Source: Dethiobacter sp.
GTDB lineage: Bacteria; Bacillota; Dethiobacteria; DTU022; UBA8154
NCBI GenBank assembly: GCA_020725665.1
Contig: DYEO01000009.1
Location: 1-64,000 of the forward strand
DNA: 64,000 nucleotides
Reading direction: 5' to 3'
The notes under the pieces were generated by a model. It ran no database searches and had not been told where the DNA came from. It saw only the letters and a program-made list of their open reading frames with translations. Positions 8,399-16,868 of the stretch are shown in pieces (position 1 is the first letter of the stretch; each line of letters begins with the position of its first letter). The translations under genes were made by a program, and so were the position numbers.

Positions 8399-8998
8399 TT
8401 GAGCGGTAAAACGTGTGAATTCGTCGAAAGCGGCCTGGCGGAAATTCGCTGGCACGCCCGTGGCGGGCAGGGCGCGGTAACGGCAGCCAAGACCCTGGCC
8501 GAGATGTCCCTGACTAAAAACATGTTTTTCCAGGCTTTCCCTGAATACGGACCGGAGCGTATGGGAGCGCCGATCCAGTGTTTTAATCGCCTGAGTACAA
8601 ACAAGATCTCCACTTATTGCGGTATCACGAACCCCCGCATGGTTGTGGTTGTAGACCCCACCCTGCTCGACGTGGTGGATGTAACGGCAGGACTGGCTAT
8701 GGATGGGATCCTTATTGTTAACACAGCGGAAAAACCGGAGGAGATCCGCAAAAAATTTGACATTAAGGGTAGGAATATTTATACAATTGACGCTACGCAT
8801 ATCTCCATTGACGAGTTGGGGCGATTCATGCCCAACATTCCCATGCTTGGCGCACTACTGAAGGTAACGAAACTTCTCAGCGAGGAGGAGGCTGTTTCCT
8901 TCTTAAAGGAGTCTTTCGGCAAGAAATTTTCTGCCAAAGTGGTGGATAGCAACATCCGCGCCCTGCAGCGTGCATTCAAGGAGGTGGGAGAGGAATGA
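8399..8998 (+). CDS. porG: 2-oxoacid:ferredoxin oxidoreductase, gamma subunit
   Basis: A 199-residue protein of the POR/KOR gamma family: EIRWHARGGQGAVTAAKTLAE near the N-terminus, FPEYGPERMGAPI and FNRLS in the middle, and PMLGALLKV near the C-terminus. In the heterotetrameric enzyme this subunit joins alpha to delta and helps bind coenzyme A. The TTG start at 8399 has AGGAGG eight bases upstream. It is the first gene of a gamma-delta-alpha-beta operon, the order seen for pyruvate and 2-ketoisovalerate ferredoxin oxidoreductases. Its TGA overlaps the next ATG by four bases. Confidence 0.93.
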   Translation: MSGKTCEFVESGLAEIRWHARGGQGAVTAAKTLAEMSLTKNMFFQAFPEYGPERMGAPIQCFNRLSTNKISTYCGITNPRMVVVVDPTLLDVVDVTAGLAMDGILIVNTAEKPEEIRKKFDIKGRNIYTIDATHISIDELGRFMPNIPMLGALLKVTKLLSEEEAVSFLKESFGKKFSAKVVDSNIRALQRAFKEVGEE

Positions 8999-9333
8999 GC
9001 TGGGATATAACGGATATTAAAAATTGGGACTGGCGTAAACACCCTCGCGGTGCCGTGATCCGGGATCCGGGCAGCGCAAAACAATTCAAAACCGGAGGAT
9101 GGCGCTCTGCCCGGCCCATCTGGGATGAAGAAAAATGCAGCCAGTGTCTGCTCTGTTTTGTACTCTGTCCGGACAGCGCCATCAAGGCACGTGATGAAAA
9201 AATTACCACTTTTGATTATGACTTTTGTAAAGGTTGCGGTATCTGTGCCTATGAATGCCCCCGCGATGCCATTAGCATGGTGGATGAAGCGGAGGCGCGT
9301 AAAAAAGAAGAATCTGAGGAAGGGGGGCCATAA
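8995..9333 (+). CDS. porD: 2-oxoacid:ferredoxin oxidoreductase, delta (2[4Fe-4S] ferredoxin) subunit
   Basis: A 112-residue ferredoxin-like subunit with two cluster motifs: CSQCLLCFVLCP at about residues 47-58 and CKGCGICAYECP at about 77-88. An N-terminal segment (KHPRGAVIRDPGSAKQFKTGGWR) is typical of POR delta subunits and tells it apart from free ferredoxins. It carries electrons from the thiamine-diphosphate site to external ferredoxin. Translationally coupled to porG (ATGA overlap) and two bases from porA. Confidence 0.93.
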   Translation: MSWDITDIKNWDWRKHPRGAVIRDPGSAKQFKTGGWRSARPIWDEEKCSQCLLCFVLCPDSAIKARDEKITTFDYDFCKGCGICAYECPRDAISMVDEAEARKKEESEEGGP

Positions 9334-9335
9334 AA

Positions 9336-10544
9336 GTGGTCGTCAGCAATAACGAAATAAACAAAACAGTGGCCATTGTCGGCACTGACGCCATTGCCGA
9401 AGCTATGCGGCAAATCGACCCTGACGTGGTGGCTGCCTACCCGATTACGCCGCAGACGGCGATCGTAGAGACTTTTGCCCAAATGGTAGCCGATGGACAG
9501 GTTAATACCAATTATGTCCCGGTGGAAAGCGAACACAGCGCCATGAGCGCAGCCATCGGCGCCGCCGCTGCAGGAGCACGGGTAATGACCGCCACCTCTT
9601 CGCAGGGGTTGGCGCTCATGTGGGAACTGCTCTATATTGCTTCCGGGCTGCGTCTTCCCATTGTCATGCCCAATGTGAACCGGGCCCTCTCCGCACCCAT
9701 CAATATTCACTGCGACCACAGTGACAGCATGGGTGCGCGGGACACGGGCTGGATCCAGCTTTTCTCCGAAAACGCCCAGGAGGCATACGACAATACGATC
9801 CAGGCCATGCGTATTGCCGAACACAGTGATGTGCTTCTGCCGGTGATGATCCTGTTGGACGGCTTTATTATCTCTCATGCTATTGACCGTATGGAACTGC
9901 TGGATGATGCGACTGTAAGGAAATTCGTCGGCACATACAAACCGGAGGATTCCCTGCTCAATGCCTCCCAGCCGGTTACCTATGGGGCATTTGACGGGCT
10001 TTACGGCTACTACTTTGAATTCAAGCGTCAACAGGAAGAAGCGATGCGGAATTCCATTAAGGTGATACGGGAAGTGGGTCAGGAATACGGAGCCATCTCG
10101 GGAAGGCCTTATGACCTTTTTGAAAGTGTGGGCCTGGATGATGCCGAGTTTGTGATTATCGCCCTGGGATCCGCGGCCGGTACCGTGCGCAGCGAAGTGG
10201 AGTGCCTGCGGGAAAGCGGTATGCCTATCGGCATGATCAAGCTGCGTGTTTTTCGCCCCTTCCCCGCGCAGGAACTGGTTGCCGCCCTCGCCGGGAAGAA
10301 AGCAGTGGCCGTCCTCGATCGCTCTGATACTTTTGCCGCAAACATGGGCGGGCCGGTCTTTATCGAACTGCGCTCCGCTCTTTACGAAGTAGAGAAGAAG
10401 CCGCTTTTGGTCAATTATGTTTATGGGTTGGGAGGGCGCGACCTTTCCGTAGAACTCGTGAACAAGGCCGCCAACGAGCTGGCCGGGATTGCCCAAAGCG
10501 GGCAGGTTAAACAACGGGTTAATTACCTGGGATTAAGAGAATAG
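9336..10544 (+). CDS. porA: 2-oxoacid:ferredoxin oxidoreductase, alpha subunit
   Basis: A 402-residue subunit with the pyrimidine-binding transketolase-type fold: AYPITPQTAIVE at about residue 30, VESEHSAMSAAIGA at about 63, ATSSQGLALMWE, and a C-terminal domain with FRPFPAQEL and AVLDRSDTFA. The DHSDSMGARDTGWIQL segment resembles pyruvate-type enzymes. The GTG start at 9336 follows GAAGGGGGG. Third gene of the operon; porB starts 12 bases past its stop. Pyruvate is the likeliest substrate, inferred from similarity of motifs, with 2-ketoisovalerate as the alternative. Confidence 0.93.
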   Translation: MVVSNNEINKTVAIVGTDAIAEAMRQIDPDVVAAYPITPQTAIVETFAQMVADGQVNTNYVPVESEHSAMSAAIGAAAAGARVMTATSSQGLALMWELLYIASGLRLPIVMPNVNRALSAPINIHCDHSDSMGARDTGWIQLFSENAQEAYDNTIQAMRIAEHSDVLLPVMILLDGFIISHAIDRMELLDDATVRKFVGTYKPEDSLLNASQPVTYGAFDGLYGYYFEFKRQQEEAMRNSIKVIREVGQEYGAISGRPYDLFESVGLDDAEFVIIALGSAAGTVRSEVECLRESGMPIGMIKLRVFRPFPAQELVAALAGKKAVAVLDRSDTFAANMGGPVFIELRSALYEVEKKPLLVNYVYGLGGRDLSVELVNKAANELAGIAQSGQVKQRVNYLGLRE

Positions 10545-10556
10545 GAGGTGAACAAT

Positions 10557-11495
10557 ATGGGAATAAGCCTCAAGGAAATGACTAAAAAACCGGAAATTTT
10601 AACGGGCGGGCATCGCCTTTGTGTCGGGTGCGGTGCACCCATCGCCGTAAGGCAGGTGCTCATGGGAGCGCCCGATGGCGTTCAACTGGTTGTGGCCAAC
10701 CCCACGGGCTGTCTGGAGGTCTCCACGTCGATTTACCCATACACCTCCTGGAACTGCTCATATATCCACTGTGCTTTTGAAAACGCTGCTTCCACATTGA
10801 GCGGTGTGGAAGCCGCCTATCAATCCCTGAAACGGCAGGGAAAGATCAAGGATGATTATCGTTTCGTGGTCTTCGGCGGTGACGGGGGGACCTATGATAT
10901 AGGTTTTCAGGCTCTCTCCGGAGCCCTGGAACGGGGTCACAGGATGGTATACGTCTGTTATAACAACGAGGCTTATATGAATACGGGGATCCAGCGCTCC
11001 GGAGCCACGGGCCTGGGAACATGGACGACGACCAGTCCCCACGGCGAAAAGAGTTTCGGTAAAAATCAAAACCGTAAAGACTTGACAGCCATCGCCGCTG
11101 CTCATAATATTCCTTACGTGGCCCAGGCCTCGATCAGCCATTGGCGGGACCTGGTGAAGAAAGCACAGAAAGCCTTTGCCGTCGACGGGCCGGCTTTTAT
11201 CAACGTGCTTGCCCCCTGCCACCGCGGTTGGCGCTATCCCATGGAGCAAACGGTGGAGGTGGCAAAACTGGCCGTTCAGACTTGTTCCTGGCCCCTTTAC
11301 GAGGTGGAAAACGGCAAATGGAACATTACCGTGAAGGTGCGCGATAAAAAACCGGTGGAGGAATACCTGAAGATTCAGGGACGCTTCGCCCATCTCTTTA
11401 AAGAGGAGAAACACGGCGATGTGCTGCGCCTTATCCAGGAAAACGTGGACCGGGAGTGGGAAAAACTGCGTTCCCTCAGCGGGGAGCAGGAGTGA
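10557..11495 (+). CDS. porB: 2-oxoacid:ferredoxin oxidoreductase, beta subunit
   Basis: A 312-residue thiamine-diphosphate-binding subunit. Visible are the cluster/TPP cysteines in HRLCVGCGAPIA and NPTGCLE, the TPP-Mg motif FGGDGGTYDIGFQALSGA with NNEAYMNTG, and a late cysteine in LAPCHRGW, all typical of pyruvate:ferredoxin oxidoreductase beta chains with a proximal [4Fe-4S] cluster. I chose the ATG at 10557 because AGGAGG ends eight bases upstream; a GTG at 10548 overlaps that site. Last gene of the operon, followed by structured DNA and a terminator. Confidence 0.93.
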   Translation: MGISLKEMTKKPEILTGGHRLCVGCGAPIAVRQVLMGAPDGVQLVVANPTGCLEVSTSIYPYTSWNCSYIHCAFENAASTLSGVEAAYQSLKRQGKIKDDYRFVVFGGDGGTYDIGFQALSGALERGHRMVYVCYNNEAYMNTGIQRSGATGLGTWTTTSPHGEKSFGKNQNRKDLTAIAAAHNIPYVAQASISHWRDLVKKAQKAFAVDGPAFINVLAPCHRGWRYPMEQTVEVAKLAVQTCSWPLYEVENGKWNITVKVRDKKPVEEYLKIQGRFAHLFKEEKHGDVLRLIQENVDREWEKLRSLSGEQE

Positions 11496-11499
11496 ACTC

Positions 11500-11554
11500 G
11501 TTCAGCTAAAGCTGAACATCGGGGAATCAGGTGGAGTAGAGTCTCCACTTGATT
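11500..11554. other. Two strong hairpins between porB and the terminator
   Basis: GTTCAGC/GCTGAAC (11500-11517) and a 12-bp stem with one G.T pair, AATCAGGTGGAG / CTCCACTTGATT (11525-11554), stand in tandem right after the porB stop. Neither has a U-run. They are either an RNA 3' stabiliser or part of a dispersed structured element; the sequence alone does not decide. Confidence 0.5.
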
Positions 11555-11584
11555 CAAAGACCGTTTACAGAAGTGGGGGTCATA

Positions 11585-11618
11585 AAAAACCGGGGAGAAT
11601 TGTCGCTCCCCGGTTTTT
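11585..11618. terminator. Bidirectional terminator between porB and hepT
   Basis: AAAAACCGGGGAG, an eight-base loop, CTCCCCGGTTTTT: a 13-bp stem whose A/T ends give a U-run on either strand. It separates the convergent por and MntA/HepT operons. A close copy of the same hairpin is at 12558-12592. Confidence 0.85.
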
Positions 11619-11635
11619 AACTGCCTGGTTTTTTA

Positions 11636-12049
11636 TCAATCTATGCTATCGATTATATACCCTGCAAATTTTTTAAAGTCATCCAATCTCTCATTAATAA
11701 TTGCAGCAAGAAGGCTTAGATCAACTACGGCATACTCATGAATAATTATATTGCGCAGTCCGGCCATCCCCTGAATTTTTTGGGCAAATGAAGGTGGTAT
11801 GACATTACGATTCCCCAATTCGACGACAATGTCTTTATAGCTGTTTACAGCTACTCCTTCTTCAGCCAATACATGATTCCCGATGTCCAGGACAACTTGA
11901 ATACATAGCTGCAAACCTCTTTCTAAAATCCACTGCTTTTCCAGGTTTTTTTCCAACTCTACTGCAGTAACCCCTTGATATATCACTAATTGTTGTAAAT
12001 AACGATCCAACTCTTTTAGTTTTTTCATAATCACATCTTTTTGAACCAT
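11636..12049 (-). CDS. hepT: HepT-type ribonuclease toxin (DUF86)
   Basis: A 137-residue all-helical HEPN protein with the diagnostic RX4HXY active-site motif RNIIIHEY at about residue 108, preceded by GLRNIII as in DUF86. HepT toxins cleave RNA and are held in check by the partner nucleotidyltransferase, which AMPylates the toxin tyrosine. The ATG at 12047-12049 overlaps the stop of the upstream antitoxin gene, so the pair is translationally coupled. Downstream is a shared terminator with the por operon. Confidence 0.93.
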   Translation of the reverse strand: MVQKDVIMKKLKELDRYLQQLVIYQGVTAVELEKNLEKQWILERGLQLCIQVVLDIGNHVLAEEGVAVNSYKDIVVELGNRNVIPPSFAQKIQGMAGLRNIIIHEYAVVDLSLLAAIINERLDDFKKFAGYIIDSID

Positions 12050-12475
12050 TCAAACTCCCCCAAAACGTCCTTCGCGCAGGCGCTTTTTTAAATATTCGTT
12101 CTGAACAACAATTGCCGGTTGAAAATCAAGGTATTCCCTCAGAACTTTAAAGTGAAAATTAATGCGTTCTTTTTCAGCACGACAAAGAATTAATTTGCCG
12201 TTTTTGATAATGTTATAAGCAAGAAAAACAGGGGCATCATTAAGAATTACCAGGTCAATTTCTTTTCCTACCGCTTCTGTTAACTCCTGAATAACATGGC
12301 TTTTATATCCATATAAACCGCTTTGAGGCATATTATTTTTATCAACAAATATTGCAATATCTATATCACTCAATTTATTTTCTTTGCCTTGTGCAGTAGA
12401 ACCAAAAAGATAAGAAAAGAGGATTTCTTCTCTTGCGTTCATGGCTCTTTTTAAAGCCTCAATAGTCCTGTCCAT
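12050..12475 (-). CDS. mntA: MntA-type minimal nucleotidyltransferase antitoxin
   Basis: A 141-residue nucleotidyltransferase-fold protein with the GSX10DXD signature (FGSTAQGKENKLSDIDIAIF, about residues 25-44) and a third acidic residue in EIDLVIL at about 77. In the HepT/MntA system it transfers AMP groups from ATP to the toxin and so neutralises it. It comes first in the operon, behind a GAGGGGG ribosome site, with hepT overlapping its stop codon. Confidence 0.92.
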   Translation of the reverse strand: MDRTIEALKRAMNAREEILFSYLFGSTAQGKENKLSDIDIAIFVDKNNMPQSGLYGYKSHVIQELTEAVGKEIDLVILNDAPVFLAYNIIKNGKLILCRAEKERINFHFKVLREYLDFQPAIVVQNEYLKKRLREGRFGGV

Positions 12476-12557
12476 CCCGTTAATCCCCCTCTGAACGGGC
12501 TAAATACCGTTACTGACCTCATTATAACATTATTTTCCACAAATGCAAGAATTAAAT

Positions 12558-12592
12558 AAAAAACCGGGGAGAATTACCGTTCCCCGGTTTTT
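12558..12592 (-). terminator. Terminator of the tad operon
   Basis: AAAAAACCGGGGA, a short loop and TCCCCGGTTTTTT form a hairpin with U-runs on both strands. It lies past the stop of the last tad-locus gene (DUF192) and before the promoter side of mntA. Its stem is nearly identical to the one at 11585-11618. Confidence 0.8.
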
Positions 12593-12603
12593 TATTATGA
12601 TAT

Positions 12604-13011
12604 TCATTCCGGGCGGACAGGGTCGTCCGCCCCTACAGCTTTTGACATTCGACTGAATATTAAACGATGGCCGCAGCTGGTCTGTGTGGCGTCGATCATT
12701 CCCTCCGGCAGTTCCACCACAAAACGCGCCCCGTTCACAAAGGGGCTGAACCGGCCGGGCGGGAATGCGCAAATTGCCTGCAGCACTTCACCCGATACGT
12801 TTAAAAACAGCAGGTCGAGACAGAATAACATGCCAAAAGTGTGCACGGCACGACAGGGTGAAAGGACCAGCCCCTCCCGGCCCTTTTCCAGGCTCCTTTT
12901 TCCCAACAACCCGCGCAGGCGCCGGCTGAAAGTATCCGCCGGCACGGCTTCGCGTGCCAGGATCATGCCCGTATCGTTATTGGTGATGCGTAGCACCGCC
13001 GGCCGTCCCAT
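12604..13011 (-). CDS. DUF192 protein
   Basis: A 135-residue member of DUF192, small beta-rich proteins of unknown function often found beside Tad pilus genes. Family motifs are seen: TFSRRLRGLLGKRSL near residue 27, AVHTFGMLFCLDLLFLN at about 54 and VVELPEGMID at about 97. The last dozen residues (AVGADDPVRPE) are encoded by a dispersed hairpin repeat, so the native C-terminus has been replaced or extended. It is the last gene of the tad operon, 24 bases after the prepilin peptidase gene. Confidence 0.85.
   Translation of the reverse strand: MGRPAVLRITNNDTGMILAREAVPADTFSRRLRGLLGKRSLEKGREGLVLSPCRAVHTFGMLFCLDLLFLNVSGEVLQAICAFPPGRFSPFVNGARFVVELPEGMIDATQTSCGHRLIFSRMSKAVGADDPVRPE
12611..12632. 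repeat. GGGCGGAC hairpin repeat at the 3' end of the DUF192 gene
   Basis: GGGCGGAC, six bases, GTCCGCCC followed by CTAC. The same hairpin with CCCTAC tail occurs at 37038-37063 just past another stop codon. Here it lies inside the coding frame and forms the last residues of the DUF192 protein. Confidence 0.65.
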
Positions 13012-13034
13012 ACCGGATCTTCCTTTCCTCTGTA

Positions 13035-13556
13035 TTACACCAGAAAATACACCAGAAATGAGGCGATTACGAGCATGGGTGCATAGGGAAGGAGAATCTC
13101 TCCCTCCGACTGGTGCATGGAGGGGAAAACGTTAATTTTGAAGCTGCTGCACAGCAAGATATAAACACCCTGCTGGATATCTTTGAGCACCGCAATCAGT
13201 TTCCGCCGCCGCAATAACAGCAGCACGGCAAAGACTCCTCCCAGCACCGCCGCCAGTAAAAACACGTGAAAGGTAAACACCGCCCCCTTATAGAGTCCGA
13301 TGGTGGCCAGCAGTTTTAAATCACCGGCCCCCATCCCCCCGGCGGCAAAAGGAAGCAGCAGCAACCCGGCACCCAGTAAAAAGCCTTCCACGGATTGAAG
13401 CAGCCCCGATGCCCCATGCGCGTGGAAACTGAGCATAAATCCCAACAGTATGGCAGCAAAGATAACCTTATTATAAATCCTTCTTTGCCTTAAATCGGTA
13501 TAAAGGCAGATTAAAAGCACGGCGCAGAGGACCAGGTCGGGCAGGTATTGATACAT
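13035..13556 (-). CDS. Prepilin peptidase of the Tad pilus (TadV/CpaA type)
   Basis: A 173-residue A24A aspartyl protease with six hydrophobic segments. Both catalytic aspartates are visible: one in CLYTDLRQRRIYN (about residue 20) and one in GMGAGDLKLLA (about 90, the GxGD motif). It removes the short leader of the Flp prepilin encoded at 20383. It lacks the long methylating domain of PilD, as is normal for TadV/CpaA. The ATG at 13556 follows AAGGGG at eight bases. Confidence 0.92.
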   Translation of the reverse strand: MYQYLPDLVLCAVLLICLYTDLRQRRIYNKVIFAAILLGFMLSFHAHGASGLLQSVEGFLLGAGLLLLPFAAGGMGAGDLKLLATIGLYKGAVFTFHVFLLAAVLGGVFAVLLLLRRRKLIAVLKDIQQGVYILLCSSFKINVFPSMHQSEGEILLPYAPMLVIASFLVYFLV

Positions 13557-13583
13557 AAGCGGCACCCCTTTTTACCCCAGCCT

Positions 13584-14501
13584 TTACTGGAAGATGGAGA
13601 TGATTTTCAGTGTGGCAGGACCAAGCAGCACGATAAAGATGGTGGGGAAGATAAAAAGGACAAGGGGAATAAGCATCTTTACCGGCGCCTTCAACGCCGC
13701 CTCCTCGATGCGCTGTTTGCGTCGCCTGCGCACCTGTTCCGCCTGGAGCCGCAGCACGTTGGCAAAGCTGATTCCCAGTTGTTCCGCCTGGATGATCGCC
13801 CCCGCAAAGGAAGTTATATTCTCATTGCCCAGACGGGCCGCCATATCACGCAGGGCGTCGCGGCGGTTTTTTCCCATTCTGTTCTCCTTAATGATGCGAC
13901 GGAACTCACCGGCCAGGATTCCGCTGGACTTCTCCGCCACCTTGATCATGGCGCCATCAAATCCCAGGCCCGCCTCCATACTGACGGTAAGCAGATCCAG
14001 CGTATCCGGCAAGGTTTTCTCGATCTCCTCCTCCCTGCGGCGCCGGAGGCCCAGCAGGTATAACTCAGGCAGGCTCCATCCCAGCAGGAAAAGGAGTACA
14101 ATCCCCGGCAGCGATACCGGCAAGAGCAGGCGGGCCAGCAGCACCAGGCAAGCTCCCATCAGCAATTTGGCTGCAAAGAACGCCCCGGCAGCAGCTTCAC
14201 CGTTTATTCCCGCCTGCTTCAGCCTGGCTTCCCGCCGGGCGGTGATCTCTCCGGGCAGCAGGCCGGCAAGCAATTCAAAAAGACTGTTAAACAGGGGGGC
14301 GATGACCCTGGCGGTGAATGAACCCTTGAGCCCTGAAGCCCCCGCATCCACCTCTTCTTCAACTGTTGCAGTCCGGCCGATGCGCTGCATGACATTGATT
14401 TTTTCCGTTTTATTTTTCCTTATCAGGGAGAGACCGAAAAAGACGGCAAACAGAAAGACCAGCAAAACAACCAGCTGTAACAATGTTTCTCCCCCTTTCA
14501 A
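13584..14501 (-). CDS. tadC: Tad pilus inner-membrane platform protein TadC
   Basis: A 305-residue protein with one T2SSF (GspF-like) domain at about residues 160-290 (LPDTLDLLTVSMEAGLGFDGAM, the conserved Glu-Ala-Gly-Leu turn) and hydrophobic segments near the N-terminus, the middle and the C-terminus. With TadB it forms the membrane platform on which the TadA ATPase works. Its start overlaps the tadB stop by four bases. Order tadA-tadB-tadC is canonical. Confidence 0.92.
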   Translation of the reverse strand: MKGGETLLQLVVLLVFLFAVFFGLSLIRKNKTEKINVMQRIGRTATVEEEVDAGASGLKGSFTARVIAPLFNSLFELLAGLLPGEITARREARLKQAGINGEAAAGAFFAAKLLMGACLVLLARLLLPVSLPGIVLLFLLGWSLPELYLLGLRRRREEEIEKTLPDTLDLLTVSMEAGLGFDGAMIKVAEKSSGILAGEFRRIIKENRMGKNRRDALRDMAARLGNENITSFAGAIIQAEQLGISFANVLRLQAEQVRRRRKQRIEEAALKAPVKMLIPLVLFIFPTIFIVLLGPATLKIISIFQ

Positions 14502-15484
14502 TAGTCAATCGAGACAATGCGGCGGATAAACATAAGCCCGATAAGCTCGGAAAAAGCCGCCCAGAGTAATAAAAAGGGGCCCAACGGGTGTACGATTAGT
14601 GTGAGCATGTAACCGGGATTGATCATGGAAACCACCACGATGATCAGTACGGGTAAAAGACCGATAACCAGCCCTGAAATTCTCCCCTGGGCTGTAAGTG
14701 TTTTCACCTCGTTCTTCAGCCTGATGCGCTCGCGGATGGTCTCCCCGATATTATCCAAAATTTCCGCAAGGTTGCCGCCGACTTGCCGCTGGATTTGTAC
14801 CGCCGTAATCAGCAACTCCAGATCCCTGCTTGCCAACCGCTCCAGCATATTCTGCAGGGCGTCTTCCATCGTCACTCCCAGCTTTATCTCCCGCAGCAGG
14901 CGGCCGAATTCCACGGACAACGGGGGGGGCATCTCTTTACTCAGCGTGTCTGCAGCCTGCATGAAGCTGAAACCGGCACGCAGGGAGTTGGCCATAATGG
15001 TCAACCCGTCCCCCAACTGGTTATTAAATTGTATGACCCTTTTTGCCTGGGCACTTTTAACATATAACGGGGGTAAGAGGGCCGCCGTAAACGCTGCGGC
15101 AACAGCTAAAAAAAGGTTTCCGTTTAAACTGAAAGCGGCCATGGTAAAGACGGCAATAAAAATGATATGTAAAGCCACGTACTCCTCCGCATGCAGGGAA
15201 AGACCGGCCCGTGCCAGTTCCCGCTCCGCCTTATGCCGCCAGTCCCGTGGTGTCAACAAGCGGCTGAGGGCACGTAATGCCTTGCGTATGCCGATTCCCC
15301 CCTCCTCCCTGTTCTGCTCATCATGCGGGGAGAGATCTGCAGCAGCGGCGCCGGGGCGTGTATATTTTTTCAGGCGGCTGCTGAGGAGCGCCTTTTTAGC
15401 CTTGCCGGCCGAGACAAAAGCTCCGCAAAGCGTGAGCATGGCTATAAAAACCAAAAGGGGAGCTATCAGGGAATAATCCATCAA
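14498..15484 (-). CDS. tadB: Tad pilus inner-membrane platform protein TadB
   Basis: A 328-residue protein with membrane segments at the N-terminus, two in the middle (about 110-145) and two at the C-terminus, and a T2SSF domain at about 165-290 (LGDGLTIMANSLRAGFSFMQA, VGGNLAEILDNIGETIRER). Partner of TadC in the pilus platform. The start overlaps the tadA stop by four bases, and the tadC start overlaps its own stop, so the three are coupled. Confidence 0.92.
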   Translation of the reverse strand: MMDYSLIAPLLVFIAMLTLCGAFVSAGKAKKALLSSRLKKYTRPGAAAADLSPHDEQNREEGGIGIRKALRALSRLLTPRDWRHKAERELARAGLSLHAEEYVALHIIFIAVFTMAAFSLNGNLFLAVAAAFTAALLPPLYVKSAQAKRVIQFNNQLGDGLTIMANSLRAGFSFMQAADTLSKEMPPPLSVEFGRLLREIKLGVTMEDALQNMLERLASRDLELLITAVQIQRQVGGNLAEILDNIGETIRERIRLKNEVKTLTAQGRISGLVIGLLPVLIIVVVSMINPGYMLTLIVHPLGPFLLLWAAFSELIGLMFIRRIVSIDY

Positions 15485-16848
15485 TACCGCCTCCTTTCGA
15501 CCGGCTGTGTGTTAAAGATCCCCGGACCGAGGTGCAGGGCATAGGATTCCAGCCTGGGCATGAACTTGGGCCGTATACCGGTGGCCTGGAAATATCCCAG
15601 CACTTTGCCGTTTGCATCGATCCCTTCCTGCCTGAAGTAGAAAAGATCCTGCAGCACAATTACTTCCCCTTCCATTCCCTGAACCTCCGTGATGTGCGTA
15701 ATGACACGGCGGCCGTCACGCAGGCGGTTTTGCTGAATGATCAGGTCGATAGCGGAGGCAACCTGCTCGCGGATAGCCCGGACAGGCAGTTCCATTCCCG
15801 CCATCATTACCATTGTCTCCAGGCGGGAGAGGAGGTCCCGGGGCGTGTTGGCGTGGGCTGTCGTCAGGGAACCGTCATGGCCGGTATTCATGGCCTGGAG
15901 CATGTCAAGGGCTTCGCCGCTGCGCACCTCCCCCACCACGATACGGTCCGGGCGCATACGCAGGGAGTTGCGCACCAGTTCACGGATGGTAATTGCCCCC
16001 TTGCCCTCAATATTGGGGGGACGGGCTTCCAGCGTAATCACGTGTTCCTGGTTCAGGCGAATCTCCGCTGCGTCTTCTATGGTAACAATACGCTCTCCCT
16101 CCGGGATAAAGGAAGAAAGAACGTTAAGTGTCGTGGTTTTCCCAGAACCGGTACCGCCGGAGACGATAATGTTGAGACGGGCCTTCACCGCCGCTTCCAG
16201 GAAGGCGGCCATCTCCGGGGTAAGGGAACCGAAAGCAATGAGGTCAGCAATGGTATAGGGATCGCGGGCAAATTTACGGATGGTGATGGACGGCCCGATC
16301 AGGGAAAGGGGCGGGATAATGGCGTTAACGCGGGAACCGTCGGGGAGGCGGGCGTCGACCATGGGCATGCTTTCATCAATGCGCCTTCCCAACGGCGCCA
16401 CGATTTTTTCAATAATATGCTGGACGTGAGCGTCATCACGAAAATTGATTTCCGTCTTCTCCAACTTTCCACCCCGTTCAACATAGACCTGGTTTGGCCC
16501 GTTGACCATAATCTCCGTTATATCAGCATCGAGGAGCAAGGCATGAATGGGGCCGTAACCAACCGCTTCGGCCACGATCTCCCGCAGGATCTTTTCCCGC
16601 TCGCCGCCGGGAAGGAATTCCACCTCCCCATCCAGGATTTCACCGGCAAAATGGGCTATCTGGTCCGGTAAAAGATCCCCCTGCAGGGTCTCTACCCGGG
16701 CGATTAACTTGCGGTGAATGCTCGCCTTGAGACGGGCATACGGATCCTTGCGGGGTGAAGATGCCGCGCGGGGTGAAGATGCTGCCTTTCTTTCCTCCAC
16801 ACCACCCTCAGGCTTATCTTTCTGCACTTTTTGCAGGCGCTCCAGCAA
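15481..16848 (-). CDS. tadA: Tad secretion ATPase TadA/CpaF
   Basis: A 455-residue hexameric ATPase that drives Flp pilus assembly. Seen in order: an N-terminal helical region from about 40, ITEIMVNGPNQVYVERGGK at about 130, Walker A GGTGSGKTTTLN at about 228, IEDAAEIRL, the Asp/His boxes HVITLEARPPN, Walker B RIVVGEVRSGEALDMLQAMNTGHDG, and an HANTPRDLLSRLE box. The first 30 residues carry a short duplicated AASSPR stretch. Overlaps tadB by four bases. Confidence 0.95.
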   Translation of the reverse strand: MLERLQKVQKDKPEGGVEERKAASSPRAASSPRKDPYARLKASIHRKLIARVETLQGDLLPDQIAHFAGEILDGEVEFLPGGEREKILREIVAEAVGYGPIHALLLDADITEIMVNGPNQVYVERGGKLEKTEINFRDDAHVQHIIEKIVAPLGRRIDESMPMVDARLPDGSRVNAIIPPLSLIGPSITIRKFARDPYTIADLIAFGSLTPEMAAFLEAAVKARLNIIVSGGTGSGKTTTLNVLSSFIPEGERIVTIEDAAEIRLNQEHVITLEARPPNIEGKGAITIRELVRNSLRMRPDRIVVGEVRSGEALDMLQAMNTGHDGSLTTAHANTPRDLLSRLETMVMMAGMELPVRAIREQVASAIDLIIQQNRLRDGRRVITHITEVQGMEGEVIVLQDLFYFRQEGIDANGKVLGYFQATGIRPKFMPRLESYALHLGPGIFNTQPVERRRY

Positions 16849-16868
16849 CGACAGGGCTTATCCCTCCC

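Noticed and set aside
9249..10514. A 421-codon minus-strand frame opposite porA
   Set aside because: Antisense shadow of porA/porD; composition and lack of motifs rule it out.
15532..16671. A long plus-strand frame opposite tadA
   Set aside because: It is the antisense shadow of a highly conserved ATPase gene and has no ribosome site or family motifs.
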